Part shown: positions 13,901 to 21,111 of the stretch, in pieces
Numbering within the stretch: position 1 is the first letter of the stretch
Layout: each line of letters starts with the position of its first letter
Origin: a virus
Strand: one strand, 5' to 3'
IMG/VR virus record: IMGVR_UViG_3300031784_000198
Span: 1 to 23,893 of that record
DNA: 23,893 bases
Translations under genes and position numbers: made by a program
Notes under the pieces: model-generated
Told to the model about the DNA's origin: nothing
The model's database searches: none
Seen by the model: the letters and a program-made list of their open reading frames with translations, nothing else

Positions 13901-14929
13901 ATGTCTACAGTTCGTATTTTGTCAGGTTCTTATCGCAATGAAGCAGTTAAAGGTGAAGTGTTTACACTTGTCAAGGGTTTTCAGACAAGTAAAAAAGGTA
14001 GTTATGTGACTGTTAAAAATGATGGTCAATTCCCGGGTCGTAGTGCTGAAATTAAAGTTTTAGTAGATACGATTGATAATATTGAATTTTTAAATGGAGA
14101 TAAAGTTATGGCTAATGCTGTAGTAGAGTTTAAGAAAGAAGTTGTGAAAGAAACAGAACAAGAAGCAATGGACCGTATTGCTACTCGTTTTGAGGTCCTT
14201 GATGAAATGTCACGTGCATGTATCAATGGTGATATTCGTGCTATGATTGTTTCAGGCCCGCCCGGTGTCGGCAAATCATATGGTGTTGAGACACAAATGG
14301 AGAAAGCAAGCATGTTTGACAAGCTTGCAGGCAAACGTGTGCGTTTTCAGATTGTTAAAGGTGCTATGACAGCATTGGGTTTGTATACTCAACTGTACAA
14401 GTATTCTGACACAAAGAATGTGTTAATTTTTGATGATTGCGATTCAGTTTTTACTGATGACTTGAGTTTGAACATTCTAAAGGCCGCACTTGATTCAGGC
14501 AAGACACGTAGAATTTGCTGGAACTCTGACAGTCGGTTGTTGCGTGAAGAAGGTATCCCGAATACTTTCAACTTCAATGGTAGTGCTATCTTTATCACTA
14601 ACTTGAAATTCGGCAACTTGAAGTCTAAGAAATTGCAGGATCACTTAGAGGCATTGCAGTCACGTTGTCACTTTCTTGACTTGACTATTGATGGTGATCG
14701 TGACAAGATGTTGCGTATCAAGCAAGTACATCGTGACGCTGATGGTGGTTTGTTCAAAGATTATGATTTTACTGAAGAACAATCACAAACCGTGATTAGC
14801 TTTATGTGGGACAATCACACTAAATTGCGTGAAGTGTCCTTGCGTATGTGTTTGAAGATTGCAGACTTAGTTAAGATTAGCCCCAACAACTGGCAGAATC
14901 TTGCTAAGACAACTTGTATGAAAGCATAA
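13901..14929 (+). CDS. AAA+ ATPase
   Basis: A 342-residue protein. The first 75 residues form a small beta domain (RILSGSYRNEAVKGEVFTLVKG, KGSYVTVKNDG), KOW/SH3-like in pattern. An AAA+ module follows: Walker A GPPGVGKS (119-126), Walker B VLIFDDCD (174-181), sensor-1 AIFITN (229-234), an arginine-rich region (LQSRCHFLDL), and a lid helix domain ending KLREVSLRMCLKIADLVK, with sensor-2-like Arg. It could be a helicase loader, a DNA-remodelling or a protein-remodelling ATPase; it is not close to the clamp-loader gp44 pattern as far as can be seen. It has its own promoter and AGGAG ribosome-binding site, host-like codons, and a strong terminator after it. Confidence 0.8.
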   Translation: MSTVRILSGSYRNEAVKGEVFTLVKGFQTSKKGSYVTVKNDGQFPGRSAEIKVLVDTIDNIEFLNGDKVMANAVVEFKKEVVKETEQEAMDRIATRFEVLDEMSRACINGDIRAMIVSGPPGVGKSYGVETQMEKASMFDKLAGKRVRFQIVKGAMTALGLYTQLYKYSDTKNVLIFDDCDSVFTDDLSLNILKAALDSGKTRRICWNSDSRLLREEGIPNTFNFNGSAIFITNLKFGNLKSKKLQDHLEALQSRCHFLDLTIDGDRDKMLRIKQVHRDADGGLFKDYDFTEEQSQTVISFMWDNHTKLREVSLRMCLKIADLVKISPNNWQNLAKTTCMKA

Positions 14930-15004
14930 CCCTGCAGTGTGCGTAACGGCAATGTCAATAAGTCCGTTTCGATAATTTTTTTCATCTCCTTAAGTTAATT
15001 TTAT

Positions 15005-15028
15005 AGAGGACTTCGGTCCTCTTTTTTT
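15005..15028 (+). terminator. Rho-independent terminator
   Basis: AGAGGAC-TTCG-GTCCTCT is a perfect 7-bp stem with a stable UUCG tetraloop, followed by a T-run. It ends the transcription unit of the AAA+ ATPase gene. The 14930-15004 stretch before it shows no gene. Confidence 0.93.
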
Positions 15029-15038
15029 GCCTATTCAC

Positions 15039-15067
15039 TTGCTTTCTACTATCATAAGTACTATAAT
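15039..15067 (+). promoter_or_regulatory. Sigma70-like promoter giving a leaderless transcript
   Basis: TTGCTT (15039-15044), 17-nt spacer, TATAAT (15062-15067). Only 6 nt (ATTAAT) separate the -10 from the ATG at 15074, so +1 is expected at the A of the ATG. ATATTAATAT at this point is a perfect palindrome. Confidence 0.8.
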
Positions 15068-15073
15068 ATTAAT

Positions 15074-16075
15074 ATGTCAAAAGTGAAACCTACTACAAAA
15101 GAACAACTGATACATTATCTATTGCATAATGTTAGTTTAGGTTCCTATGACAATCGATTCTTATCTAACATTGAAATTAATTTCATAGGTGCCGGCAAAC
15201 CTGTAACTACTAATCAAGCAGAGTTATTGAATAAGATAACAATTAGATATGCTAGACAATTAGCCAAACAAGAACTAGATGCTAATATGTTAGTAAACCT
15301 TTCATGGAAAAAGGAACCTATTAATAGTTCACCTGAATATACTACAGCATATGCACAATTAGATAATGGTAAGATAGTCATACGTACTCCCTATAAAACA
15401 AACTTTATCAAAGAACTTAGAAACATTAATACCAGTGATTGGGATAAAGATAAACGAGAGTGGACTGTAAACTATAATGAACCCAATTTGAAAAAAATAG
15501 TAACACTCATTGCAGATAACTATAAGCTAATTAATTTCTGTGATGACATTAAACACATGTTAATTGTGGCTGAACAGTTTGAACATATTAAAGTATGGAA
15601 TCCTACATTATGTGAAGTGTCCGGTAATTTGTTAATTGCTGGTATAAACGAATACTTACATGAATCAATTATAGACATTCCATTAGAAAAGACGCCTTTA
15701 TGCTTTTCTAAGTTAGCTACGTATGGTGTAGAAATAGATAAATCATTATACATAGATGATGTATTAAAGTTTGCCGCTAATACACGTCCCGAAATAGAAA
15801 AATCTCAATTAACAGACCTAGTAGAACTACTACCATTGATTGGTTGTGAAGCTGTAGTGTTATCCGTAACACATAGTTTTTCTAGCTTATTGATGGATTT
15901 GGTTATAGGATTAAAAGAAAAGAATATAGAGATAGTTACAAAAAGTAATGTGAGTAATAACACATTAAAAAACTATGTAGTAATCTGCCCAGCACATACC
16001 ATCAATACTGCAATAGAAATAAGTGCAGACAAAGTGATACAAGTTGTAAATAGTACCCCGGTAACAATAAAATGA
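15074..16075 (+). CDS. HARP-like domain protein adjacent to UvsW
   Basis: A 333-residue protein of unknown role. Residues about 91-150 (TAYAQLDNGKIVIRTPYKTN, then FIKELRNINTSDWDKDKREWTV, then LKKIVTLIADNY) follow the HARP-domain pattern: a beta strand, a helix, W-D-x-x-x-x-x-W between two strands, and a closing helix. HARP domains in SMARCAL1-type annealing helicases recognise DNA junctions, and a similar fold has been reported for the N-terminus of T4 UvsW. The N-terminal 70 residues are helical, and the C-terminal 80 residues (CEAVVLSVTHSF ... YVVICPAHTINTA) look Rossmann-like. It overlaps uvsW by 4 nt, so the two proteins are probably made together and may act on the same branched DNA. It is predicted to be leaderless. 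Confidence 0.55.
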   Translation: MSKVKPTTKEQLIHYLLHNVSLGSYDNRFLSNIEINFIGAGKPVTTNQAELLNKITIRYARQLAKQELDANMLVNLSWKKEPINSSPEYTTAYAQLDNGKIVIRTPYKTNFIKELRNINTSDWDKDKREWTVNYNEPNLKKIVTLIADNYKLINFCDDIKHMLIVAEQFEHIKVWNPTLCEVSGNLLIAGINEYLHESIIDIPLEKTPLCFSKLATYGVEIDKSLYIDDVLKFAANTRPEIEKSQLTDLVELLPLIGCEAVVLSVTHSFSSLLMDLVIGLKEKNIEIVTKSNVSNNTLKNYVVICPAHTINTAIEISADKVIQVVNSTPVTIK

Positions 16076-17529
16076 AACAATGTAAAATAATTGTCAAAGA
16101 CGAAGTTAATGTAAAAATAGAAGGACTTGATTTATCGGAACGAAAAACTCTGATGAAGATGTTTGAATATGAAATACCCGGAGCAAGGTATCTACCTGCA
16201 GTCAGACTAGGTAGATGGAATGGTAAGGTTAGTTACTTCAGTTTAGCCGGAAGTACATACATTAACCTGTTACCAGAAATATTACCAGTACTGGATCGTA
16301 TTGGATATGATATTGACTTAGAAGACCTAAGAGACTATACTACAACCTTTACTTTTGACAAAGTTTCAGAGGATACATTCAAACATAAGAACTGGCCTAA
16401 AGGTCATCCACAAGAAGGTAAGCCAGTAGTACTACGTGACTATCAAATTGAAATTGTTAATAACTTCCTAGAGAACCCACAGTCATTGCAAGAGATTGCT
16501 ACAGGTGCAGGTAAGACATTGATGACTGCCGCACTAAGCTATAGTATTGAGAAGTATGGACGTAGTATTGTTATCGTTCCAAACAAATCATTAGTAACAC
16601 AGACAGAGGCAGACTACATTAATCTAGGATTAGATGTTGGTGTATACTTTGGTGATCGTAAAGAATACAACAAGACACATACCATATGCACTTGGCAGAG
16701 TTTAAATAACATGCTTAAGAAAACAAAGAGTGGTGAAGCTGAAGTAGAGATCGGTGACTTCATTGAAGATGTAGTTTGTGTTATGGTCGATGAAGTTCAC
16801 ATGGCTAAAGCTGACGCACTCAAAACATTACTTACAAGTGTATTTGCTAAAGTGCCCATTCGTTGGGGCTTAACAGGAACTATCCCTAAAGCTAAGTTTG
16901 AAGCACAAAGTATCTTTGTTAGTTTGGGCAATGTGATTGGTAAACTATCAGCAAGTGAATTGCAAGATCAGGGTGTATTAGCACGTTGTCACGTTAATAT
17001 TATGCAATTACAAGATGGGAAAGAGTTTACTAACTATCAGAGTGAATTGAAACACTTACTAGAAGATAGTGAACGATTAGATAAGATTGCTAGTTTAATC
17101 AGTGGTATCAATAATACAGGCAATACATTGATCCTTGTTGATAGGGTTAATGCAGGAAAAGAGATTGTTAATAGATTACCCGGTAGTGTATTTGTTAGCG
17201 GTGCTACCAATATGAATGAAAGGAAAGAAGAATATGACGAAGTTGCAACCTCAAGTAATAAAATTATTGTGGCAACATATGGTGTGGCTGCTGTTGGTAT
17301 CAACATACCTAGGATTTTTAATCTGGTTCTCATTGAACCTGGAAAATCATTCGTCCGTGTTATCCAAAGCATCGGTCGAGGAATTCGTAAAGCAGAAGAT
17401 AAAGACCATGTACAAATCTACGACATAACCAGTAGTTGTAAGTTTGCTAAACGGCACTTGACCCAACGTAAGACTTTTTATAAAGAAGCTAATTACCCTT
17501 TCGACTTAGAAAAGTTGACATACAGATAA
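16072..17529 (+). CDS. uvsW: UvsW-type superfamily 2 helicase
   Basis: A 485-residue DNA/RNA-DNA helicase that in T4 unwinds R-loops and remodels recombination and stalled-fork junctions. The N-terminal substrate-recognition domain (about 1-100) includes LSERKTLMKMFEYEIPGARYLPAVRLGRWNG region features. Helicase motifs are complete: Q-like LRDYQ (121-125), Walker A ATGAGKT (143-149), motif Ia VPNKSLVTQ (169-177), DEVH (240-243), LTGT (about 267-270), and motif VI QSIGRGIRK near residue 445. The length is close to T4 UvsW (503). It overlaps the HARP-like gene by 4 nt. The promoter of the next gene is contained in its 3' end (17515-17543). Confidence 0.93.
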   Translation: MKQCKIIVKDEVNVKIEGLDLSERKTLMKMFEYEIPGARYLPAVRLGRWNGKVSYFSLAGSTYINLLPEILPVLDRIGYDIDLEDLRDYTTTFTFDKVSEDTFKHKNWPKGHPQEGKPVVLRDYQIEIVNNFLENPQSLQEIATGAGKTLMTAALSYSIEKYGRSIVIVPNKSLVTQTEADYINLGLDVGVYFGDRKEYNKTHTICTWQSLNNMLKKTKSGEAEVEIGDFIEDVVCVMVDEVHMAKADALKTLLTSVFAKVPIRWGLTGTIPKAKFEAQSIFVSLGNVIGKLSASELQDQGVLARCHVNIMQLQDGKEFTNYQSELKHLLEDSERLDKIASLISGINNTGNTLILVDRVNAGKEIVNRLPGSVFVSGATNMNERKEEYDEVATSSNKIIVATYGVAAVGINIPRIFNLVLIEPGKSFVRVIQSIGRGIRKAEDKDHVQIYDITSSCKFAKRHLTQRKTFYKEANYPFDLEKLTYR

Positions 17530-17543
17530 GATTGTGATAGAAT
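17515..17543 (+). promoter_or_regulatory. Sigma70-like promoter giving a leaderless transcript
   Basis: Perfect TTGACA (17515-17520), 17-nt spacer, TGA-TAGAAT (17538-17543). The ATG at 17550 is 6 nt after the -10, with no Shine-Dalgarno sequence between. Confidence 0.8.
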
Positions 17544-17549
17544 AACAAC

Positions 17550-18050
17550 ATGAGAATTTTAACATTAGAAGACCGTTTTTATAACTTAGAAACATTACCC
17601 GAAGAAGTAGACGATTTGCGTTTTGCTATACTAGACAATAGTAATCCACAAAACGTTGACTATCATTACATACCATTAATATTCTTAGAATCATTTAATA
17701 GTCCTGCATTAGTATTACGAATTGGTGATAAACAAATTAAGATGCCGGTAGATTGGCAAATACTTATCGGTGAACCTGACATGGGTGACTTAGAAACATT
17801 ACCTTTAACTAGTATCAATGACAGAGGATTCAAAGCATTTGAATTCAACCCATTGAGTGCATTCAGACCTAGCTTTCAGGATATTGACATTGTAGATATT
17901 TACCAAGATGTAACATGGTATGCACCTCGATTAAAAAATGGACAATTCTTATGTGTGCCTATTGATGATGGCCCCAAACCACGATGTGTATTTTTTGTAA
18001 AAGAAATTAGTCGAAACTGTGAAATAGTAGACTATTCAATGGCTTTCTGA
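17550..18050 (+). CDS. Unknown phage protein
   Basis: A 166-residue acidic protein, starting MRILTLEDRFYNLETLPEEVDDLRFAILDN. It is beta-rich with several aromatic and Pro positions (YHYIPLIFLESF, MPVDWQILIGEPDMGDLETLPL, DRGFKAFEFNPLSAFRPSF, DVTWYAPRLKNGQFLCVPIDDGPKPRCVFFVKEI). No family or catalytic motif is recognised. Expression should start from the promoter embedded in the end of uvsW, on a leaderless mRNA. Position between uvsW and the gp62-like gene suggests a role in replication, for instance as an accessory or regulator. The stop overlaps by 1 nt the ATG of a possible 22-codon ORF. Confidence 0.5.
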   Translation: MRILTLEDRFYNLETLPEEVDDLRFAILDNSNPQNVDYHYIPLIFLESFNSPALVLRIGDKQIKMPVDWQILIGEPDMGDLETLPLTSINDRGFKAFEFNPLSAFRPSFQDIDIVDIYQDVTWYAPRLKNGQFLCVPIDDGPKPRCVFFVKEISRNCEIVDYSMAF

Positions 18051-18118
18051 TGATAGACTGGGAATTTGTTCAAGTTAGTTCATTGGAGTCAAAGCGTAGA
18101 AGAAATAATGGCAACTAA
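18050..18118 (+). CDS. Possible 22-codon leader peptide
   Basis: ATG at 18050 overlaps the previous stop (TGATG) and encodes MIDWEFVQVSSLESKRRRNN-GN before TAA at 18116-18118. It runs through the start region of the gp62-like gene and could couple its translation to the upstream gene. There is no independent evidence that it is expressed. Confidence 0.2.
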   Translation: MIDWEFVQVSSLESKRRRNNGN

Positions 18119-18698
18119 AAAGAGTACCCCTATTGATGAAAAATTTGTAGCACAAGACTTTGACTTGTTTGATGCACTTACAGCTATGGACAAGAAAGAC
18201 TATGGTTATTATGATAGGCTAACAGAAGAACAACAAAAAAAGTTTGTTCCCTATATGATGACACATTGGATGAGTGCTATAAAAGCATCAGGTGAGTTGG
18301 GTGCATATTATGTAATGAGTACAGAGTGTGCGGCAAACAAACATCTGTTCAATGAATATGTACAGAGGCATCCTAAACTACAATGGATGATGTTATGTGC
18401 GGCCAGCCCTGGCATGGGTAAGCAATTCCATCAGTGGATACCTCACATGTCTGGCAAAGTTTCATCGTTAAAAGAACCAGCTAAAGCAAAAGACATTAAA
18501 GAATACTACAGTAAAGTATACAAAGGTGCATCTAGTGATGATCTAGCTGCCATCACAGAAGCATTTATAGATGACAACAAAAAAAAATGTTATCTAGCAC
18601 AAATTTATCCTCATCTCAAACTATCTGACATAGAATTATTAAGCCAATTAATTACACATGCCGACATTGAAAAGTACGAAAGAAGCCGAGGAAACTAA
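18108..18698 (+). CDS. 62: Probable clamp-loader small subunit (gp62-like)
   Basis: A 196-residue protein, starting MATKKSTPIDEKF. The layout resembles gp62-type proteins of T4-like phages: an N-terminal DLFDALTAMDKKDYGYYDRL helix, KKFVPYMMTHWMSAIKASGELGAYYVM (compare the family pattern of a Y/F-x-x-(F/Y)-M-x-x-R-x-(M/L)-S helix), a middle block HPKLQWMMLCAASPGMGKQFHQWI, and a C-terminal YPHLKLSDIELLSQLI helix. The size is close to T4 gp62 (187). gp62 joins gp44 to load the sliding clamp gp45. A frame-extended TTG start at 18066 is possible, but the ATG is better, with AGAAGAAA just upstream. No gp44 gene lies next to it, so the call is moderate. Confidence 0.5.
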   Translation: MATKKSTPIDEKFVAQDFDLFDALTAMDKKDYGYYDRLTEEQQKKFVPYMMTHWMSAIKASGELGAYYVMSTECAANKHLFNEYVQRHPKLQWMMLCAASPGMGKQFHQWIPHMSGKVSSLKEPAKAKDIKEYYSKVYKGASSDDLAAITEAFIDDNKKKCYLAQIYPHLKLSDIELLSQLITHADIEKYERSRGN

Positions 18699-19377
18699 AT
18701 CGGTTAAGCACAGTTGTGAGTTTTGTAGCAGGGAGTTTATAAAAGAACGGACTCTGCTTACTCATATATGTGAGACTAAACATCGTTGGTTAGAAAAAGA
18801 CAAGCAAAGCAATCGTATTGCATATCAGTCCTTTGTACAGTTCTATACCAAACACACCGCAACTAAAAAGACAAAGACTCAGCTAGAGTTTATTAAGAGT
18901 CCATACTATATTGCATTTGCAAAGTTTGGAACATATTGTGTAGATACAAATTGCATCAACATCAGCAGGTATGTTGATTGGTTATTGCGAGACCAAATCA
19001 AGCTTGATAATTGGGCAACTGACACTAACTATACTAAATTTTTGCAAGAGTATGTTAGAGTTGAGGATGCGTATGATGCAATTACTCGTAGTGTTCAGTA
19101 TACAATTGAATTAGCACAAGCAGAACATATACTACCTCATGATATTCTAAGATATGGTAACGTAAATAAGATTTGTTATGCAATTACAACTGGTAAGATT
19201 AGTCCTTGGATGTTGTATCAGAGTGACAGTGGTGTACATTTCTTAGACACATTAAATTCGGATCATGTTAAAATGATTATTGATTATATTAATCCAGAAC
19301 AATGGACGTTAAAGTTTAGACGTGAGCCAGAACTTGTTACACAAATCAAGGAGTTATTGAATGCAGGCGGGTACTAG
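18658..19377 (+). CDS. C2H2 zinc-finger phage protein, unknown
   Basis: A 239-residue protein. Residues 20-42 form a classical single C2H2 finger, C-x2-C-x12-H-x5-H (Cys20, Cys23, His36, His42; CEFCSREF start). The remainder is helical with conserved-looking aromatic features (YQSFVQFYTKH, SPYYIAFAKFGTYC, ISRYVDWLLRDQIKLDNW, PWMLYQSDSG, YINPEQWTLKFRREPELV). The ATG lies 41 nt inside the 3' end of the preceding gene, an unusually long overlap, but no better start is visible. A DNA-binding or replication-associated role is likely from the finger and position; an exact function is not recognised. Its last codons contain the ribosome-binding site and start of the next small gene. Confidence 0.6.
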   Translation: MPTLKSTKEAEETKSVKHSCEFCSREFIKERTLLTHICETKHRWLEKDKQSNRIAYQSFVQFYTKHTATKKTKTQLEFIKSPYYIAFAKFGTYCVDTNCINISRYVDWLLRDQIKLDNWATDTNYTKFLQEYVRVEDAYDAITRSVQYTIELAQAEHILPHDILRYGNVNKICYAITTGKISPWMLYQSDSGVHFLDTLNSDHVKMIIDYINPEQWTLKFRREPELVTQIKELLNAGGY

Positions 19378-19558
19378 GGTTCGCATTCCATGGCAAACAA
19401 ATCATGACATTCCTACATGGAATCAAAAATGTGCATGGGCGGTAGAGACATTTGGTTTGCCCGGAGATAAGTTTGATACACATGCAACAGAAGATTATAT
19501 GGATTTTTACTTTAAGGATGAGCGTGATGCTATTCATTTTGAGTTAAGATGGGGATAA
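19361..19558 (+). CDS. Tiny FxLRW protein, copy 1 (type A)
   Basis: A 65-residue protein: MQAGTRVRIPWQTNHDIPTW, then KCAWAVETFGLPGDKF, then the C-terminal block DFYFKDERDAIHFELRWG. The AVETFG and F-x-L-R-W features recur in copy 3 (19775), and the C-terminal block recurs in all four tandem proteins. AAGGAG (19349-19354) lies 6 nt before the ATG, and the gene overlaps the previous stop by 17 nt. A small folded beta-alpha domain is likely. No known family is recognised. Confidence 0.65.
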   Translation: MQAGTRVRIPWQTNHDIPTWNQKCAWAVETFGLPGDKFDTHATEDYMDFYFKDERDAIHFELRWG

Positions 19559-19559
19559 T

Positions 19560-19775
19560 ATGGCTGATGTTATCCTATACATTACTGCTAAAAGAACTAT
19601 GGAAATAGGCCATGAGTTACGAAACATGGGTTGGATACAGGGTGTTGATTTTGATTATGCTTACTACCAAGAGAAGTATGACAACTTTAGCCATGACCCT
19701 ATTGTAAAACGACATGCAAGATTTACCTTTTACAATGATAGCAATGCTAGTTATTTTGCATTGAGGTGGACATAG
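19560..19775 (+). CDS. Tiny FxLRW protein, copy 2 (type B)
   Basis: A 71-residue protein: MADVILYITAKRTMEIGHELRNMGW, then a Tyr/Asp-rich middle, then RFTFYNDSNASYFALRWT. The start and the N-terminal third align with copy 4 (MAVIIKVYKPW ... LLIENVG), and the C-terminal block with all four proteins. It starts 1 nt after the previous stop with a GGGGAT site upstream, and its stop overlaps the next start by 1 nt. Function unknown. Confidence 0.62.
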   Translation: MADVILYITAKRTMEIGHELRNMGWIQGVDFDYAYYQEKYDNFSHDPIVKRHARFTFYNDSNASYFALRWT

Positions 19776-20038
19776 TGGAGTTAATATTAGAAGAAGGTTT
19801 GATATTTGGGTCAAAATATTATACTGCTTATCCTAGTTTTGATTGGGTATTAAATAATAAAAAGTCCAATCAATATTGGATACTAATGGAAGATTGGTGT
19901 ATTGACACCTTTGGTCGCAGTGGCACCGATAATATGCCCGGAGTATATACTCCTAACGCACGATGGTATATTAACAACAGCAAGTTTTGGTTTAAAGAAC
20001 AAAAAGATTTAGAATGGTTTCTACTAAAATGGCAGTGA
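19775..20038 (+). CDS. Tiny FxLRW protein, copy 3 (type A)
   Basis: An 87-residue protein starting with GTG at 19775, which overlaps the previous stop (TAGTG) and has TGAGGTGG about 6 nt upstream. A GTG at 19766 is also in frame but lies inside that ribosome-binding site. After MELILEEGLIFGSKYY comes YWILMEDWCIDTFGRSGTD (matching AVETFG of copy 1) and the C-terminal KFWFKEQKDLEWFLLKWQ, the most diverged F-x-L-(R/K)-W block of the set. Function unknown. Confidence 0.6.
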   Translation: MELILEEGLIFGSKYYTAYPSFDWVLNNKKSNQYWILMEDWCIDTFGRSGTDNMPGVYTPNARWYINNSKFWFKEQKDLEWFLLKWQ

Positions 20039-20250
20039 TCATAAAGGTTTACAAACCATGGGCATTAGTGTTACACTTACTGATAGAGAATGTAGGACCT
20101 ATGTTACATAGTAACCCTATAATCTTTTGGCATGGTAAAGGGTGGCATATGACATTTCATCCCGAGGTTGTTACTCAAGGTGAATCATATTGTAACATTC
20201 AATTTGATAGAGAAGCAGACGCAATATGGTTTTCATTACGATGGGTTTAG
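20029..20250 (+). CDS. Tiny FxLRW protein, copy 4 (type B)
   Basis: A 73-residue protein: MAVIIKVYKPWALVLHLLIENVG, then HSNPIIFWHGKGWHMTFHPEV, ending NIQFDREADAIWFSLRWV. The start at 20029 is chosen because MAVIIKV aligns with MADVILYI of copy 2; in-frame ATG 20014 and GTG 20035 are alternatives, and no strong ribosome-binding site decides. It overlaps copy 3 by 10 nt. Its stop is followed directly by the ROK kinase ATG. Function unknown. Confidence 0.58.
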   Translation: MAVIIKVYKPWALVLHLLIENVGPMLHSNPIIFWHGKGWHMTFHPEVVTQGESYCNIQFDREADAIWFSLRWV

Positions 20251-21111
20251 ATGATTATGAATAAGATTGGTGTTGATATTGGTAAAACAAAAATTGAGTG
20301 TTGTGTGTTATCAACTACAAATGAGGTATTGTTTAGAGAACGTCTTCCTACAGGTTCTGTATACGAAGAAATAGAAGTTCTTTATAATAAAGCTATACTG
20401 TATACTAATACAACAGAACATACATTGGGAGTATGTATGCCGGGATCCATAAGCAATAGAACCGGTTTAATGATAAATTCTAGCATAGGATTTTTAAACG
20501 ATACAGATTTTGTAGGTATGTTGGAAACTAGATTAAATCGTAAGATACAAATTGCCAACGATAGTCAATGTTTTGCTTTAGCAGAATCATTGTTAGGGGT
20601 AGGCAATGGATATAATACTGTATTCGGAATGATATTAGGTACGGGTGTGGGAGGCGGCATAGTGATTAATGGAATGCTACATAAAGGATTTCATAACATA
20701 AGTTGTGAATGGGGACATACAACATTAGACCCTAGTAACAATATAATGTGTCGTTGCGGTAGAATTGGATGTGTAGAAACTTGGTTAAGCGGATCAGGAA
20801 TTGACACATGGGCATACAATCTTACAAATAAAAAACTATCCACAAAAGAATATATGGAAATGACAGAGATACAAGAATGTTTTTTAAATAAGTTTGGGTT
20901 GGCAGTTTCTAATTTAGTTCAAGTATTAGACCCGGATTGTATTGTAATTGGCGGAGGAATCAGTAATAATGATATATTATTCACTCAAGGCATTGAATCT
21001 GTTAAAAAGAATATATTCAATGATGAATTCAACACACCTATATATAGAGCAAAATTAGGTGACAGTGCAGGTGTAATTGGAGCGGCATTATTATGGCAAA
21101 TGACATTATGA
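20251..21111 (+). CDS. ROK-family sugar kinase
   Basis: A 286-residue protein with all hallmarks of the ROK family (glucokinase, N-acetylglucosamine, N-acetylmannosamine or fructokinase types). Seen: the phosphate-binding DIGKTKIE at 9-16; PGSIS at 64-68; IANDSQCFALAE with the catalytic Asp104; GMILGTGVGGGIVING at 126-141 for ATP; the substrate Glu/His segment CEWGH at 152-156; the zinc motif CRCGRIGC at 167-174, with His156; and VIGGGIS near 237 in the adenosine region. All catalytic residues appear intact, so it should phosphorylate a hexose or amino sugar. A metabolic kinase is unusual among phage replication genes. It overlaps the next gene by 19 nt. The substrate cannot be told from sequence alone. 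Confidence 0.87.
   Translation: MIMNKIGVDIGKTKIECCVLSTTNEVLFRERLPTGSVYEEIEVLYNKAILYTNTTEHTLGVCMPGSISNRTGLMINSSIGFLNDTDFVGMLETRLNRKIQIANDSQCFALAESLLGVGNGYNTVFGMILGTGVGGGIVINGMLHKGFHNISCEWGHTTLDPSNNIMCRCGRIGCVETWLSGSGIDTWAYNLTNKKLSTKEYMEMTEIQECFLNKFGLAVSNLVQVLDPDCIVIGGGISNNDILFTQGIESVKKNIFNDEFNTPIYRAKLGDSAGVIGAALLWQMTL

Noticed and set aside
18066-18107. TTG start for the gp62-like protein
   Set aside because: No ribosome-binding site supports it; the ATG at 18108 is more likely and gives a length near that of gp62.
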